NCBI RefSeq assembly: GCF_003423665.1
Contig: NZ_BFBY01000004.1
Location: 1 to 64,000, forward strand
DNA length: 64,000 bases
DNA from: Lactobacillus rodentium
GTDB lineage: Bacteria; Bacillota; Bacilli; Lactobacillales; Lactobacillaceae
Direction of reading: 5' to 3'
Numbering within the stretch: position 1 is the first letter of the stretch; each line of letters begins with the position of its first letter. Below the pieces are notes generated by a model. That model was not told the origin of the DNA, did not search any database, and worked only from the letters and a program-made list of their open reading frames with translations. Below are positions 62,703-64,000 of this stretch, piece after piece. Made by a program: the position numbers and the translations under genes.

Positions 62703-64000
62703 TTATTTAAAATTTCCTTTTTCTTTGTTGAAATTAAAGTAAAAATCACAAACTACTGCCAGTATCAAGAGGATAAGAGAAACTAACATAATTTGATGTA
62801 ATCCTTGATGAAAAATTTGCCGCATCAATGGCAGTAAATGAGCTGGTAAAAATCTTGCTGATTTAGCATCACTTAATTCATTTAACATCTTAATTGTAAT
62901 TTCATGGTGTGCTTTGATTCCATTTGCCAAAGCAAAATTCATAATTACACCATAAACTGCGGCCATAACCGTTTGTGCTAATATTCTTATCAAATAAGAT
63001 GTCGAAGTTGCGGTAGCCATATTTTTCATCCCCGCATCCATTTGAACTTTTACTTGCAAAGCAACAAAGATAAACCCAACTCCAATTCCTGAAAAAGTAC
63101 CAATGATAATTAATAAATACAAAGGAGTAGTTACAGTGGAGAAGAATAAACCTGCTACTGAAATAATCATTGTAATTAAACCGATCAAAACTAAAATAAA
63201 GGTTCGCAGATGTTCTTGAATGGTAGCTACTAATTGTGAAGCAATAATTTCAAAAATGGAATTAGGTATCAAAGTCATTCCACCCATCAAGGCTGACATT
63301 CCTAAGATGGCCTGTGCCCACATTGGCAAATATGTATTTACCGCCAAAAAAGCACCCCAACTCAAAGCAAATAGGATAAAATCACCATTTAAATCCCGAT
63401 TTTTAAATAGATCTAATGGAATAACGGGATTTTCTGCTCTGCTTTCATGATAAAAGAAACCACTTAAAATAAAGAGACTCATGACAATCAATAAAATGAC
63501 CAAACTGATTGAAGTTAATCCCAGAAGTTGAACACCAAGTAAGAATAAGATAAGACCGCAAACTAATAAAATAGCTCCCGGGATATCAAATTTGACTGGA
63601 GCCTGAGGAGTAACCGGTTTATAAAAAATCAAGCAAATTATCAAAGCCAATAAGCCAATCGGAATATTGATATAAAAGACCCAATGCCATGAAATCGCAT
63701 CAATTAACCAACCACCAACTAAAGGCCCCATTATTGCAGCCCCATTAAAACTAGCTGTTAGATAACCAAGTATTTTGGTTCTCTTTTTTATATTTGTAAA
63801 AATATAACCAGCAATAATATAAGGTAGCGAGCCCATACCTCCTGCTCCAATTCCCATAACGAAACGAGCAACCAGAAAGAAGAAAATATTAGGTGCTAAT
63901 CCTTCTAAAGTAGATCCCACAATAAAAAATATCAGAGAAATTTCAAAAGCCAGTTTATTAGTAATCTTTTCTCCGATCTTAGTCCAAATTGGAATGGAAA
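62703..64000 (-). CDS. Drug-resistance MFS exporter (DHA2/EmrB type), N-terminus outside the window
   Basis: Fourteen-helix multidrug exporter family. The frame remains open past the first in-frame GTG at 63920 to the right edge; the extra residues read SIPIWTKIGEKITNKLAFEISL, the loop 2-3 motif of MFS drug exporters, so the gene begins outside the window. Inside it are FFLVARFVMGIGAGGMGSLPYIIAG, GYLTASFNGAAIMGPLVGGWL (motif C, LVGGWLIDAISWHWVFYINIPIG) and the family's large hydrophobic C-half with 400-plus residues. Substrate unknown. Confidence 0.9.
   Translation of the reverse strand, partial: SIPIWTKIGEKITNKLAFEISLIFFIVGSTLEGLAPNIFFFLVARFVMGIGAGGMGSLPYIIAGYIFTNIKKRTKILGYLTASFNGAAIMGPLVGGWLIDAISWHWVFYINIPIGLLALIICLIFYKPVTPQAPVKFDIPGAILLVCGLILFLLGVQLLGLTSISLVILLIVMSLFILSGFFYHESRAENPVIPLDLFKNRDLNGDFILFALSWGAFLAVNTYLPMWAQAILGMSALMGGMTLIPNSIFEIIASQLVATIQEHLRTFILVLIGLITMIISVAGLFFSTVTTPLYLLIIIGTFSGIGVGFIFVALQVKVQMDAGMKNMATATSTSYLIRILAQTVMAAVYGVIMNFALANGIKAHHEITIKMLNELSDAKSARFLPAHLLPLMRQIFHQGLHQIMLVSLILLILAVVCDFYFNFNKEKGNFK

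Noticed and set aside
1-64000. CRISPR array, prophage or rRNA operon
   Set aside because: No regularly spaced repeats, phage structural or integrase genes, or rRNA sequence were seen.

Overview
The window reads as about 64 kb of chromosome from a low-GC lactic acid bacterium, most likely Lactobacillus sensu stricto (gasseri/johnsonii-like; genus and species are inferred from gene content only). Supporting signs are an AT-rich sequence with strong GGAGG-type ribosome sites, a phosphoketolase, the mevalonate route to isoprenoids, many amino acid and peptide importers, and inducible ornithine decarboxylase. Almost all of it is ordinary core genome. The only mobile DNA seen is the start of an IS3-type transposase at the left edge.

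Layout. 1-5.2 kb: transposase fragment, release factor 3 with a CBS-domain protein, a membrane protein, a DUF402 phosphatase pair and recX. 5.3-6.7 kb: an RNA uracil methyltransferase lacking its usual Fe-S cysteines. 6.9-10.5 kb: the three-gene upper mevalonate operon (thiolase, HMG-CoA reductase, HMG-CoA synthase). 10.6-17.3 kb: surface hydrolase, galU, YihY-like protein, map, flavodoxin, GtrA, UDP-GlcNAc 2-epimerase, a 61-aa membrane protein and tRNA-Arg(CCT). 17.4-24.6 kb: PTS IIC, DEAD helicase, a GH25-like protein without its acidic pair, two amino acid permeases and a PAP2 phosphatase. 24.6-30.4 kb: hpt, a PLP lyase-like enzyme, ornithine decarboxylase and a divergent exchanger. 30.4-40.4 kb: CNNM/CorC protein, nitroreductase, phosphoketolase, a nucleoside/ribose operon and Dps. 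40.4-48 kb: a MarR-controlled ABC exporter and the pst phosphate operon. 48-58 kb: two polar amino acid ABC importers, uridine kinase, a thioesterase and DtpT. 58-64 kb: PEBP, M42 peptidase, two MFS exporters and a PgaC-like glycosyltransferase with a previously untracked 40-aa membrane partner.

The genes make metabolic sense together. Nucleoside hydrolase, ribokinase and ribose-5-phosphate isomerase convert nucleosides to pentose phosphates, and phosphoketolase next door can split the resulting xylulose 5-phosphate. Ornithine decarboxylase plus the divergent exchanger form a likely acid-resistance module. Peptide and amino acid uptake (DtpT, two ABC systems, three APC permeases, M42 peptidase) fits an auxotrophic, protein-rich lifestyle.

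The most interesting signal is regulatory. The permease at 22905-24287 has a 260-nt leader with its own promoter, a 17-codon aromatic-rich leader peptide (Phe-Phe-Asn-Phe-Ala-Tyr-Phe), three mutually exclusive complementary segments and a strong intrinsic terminator, which is the architecture of a peptide-sensing attenuator, unusual for this group where T-boxes dominate. Two further candidate upstream peptides were found: a Pro-Pro-containing one ahead of the ornithine/putrescine-type exchanger, whose Pro codons are complementary to the exchanger's own Shine-Dalgarno sequence, and a Lys-Arg-Arg-Arg hexapeptide ahead of an amino acid ABC operon.
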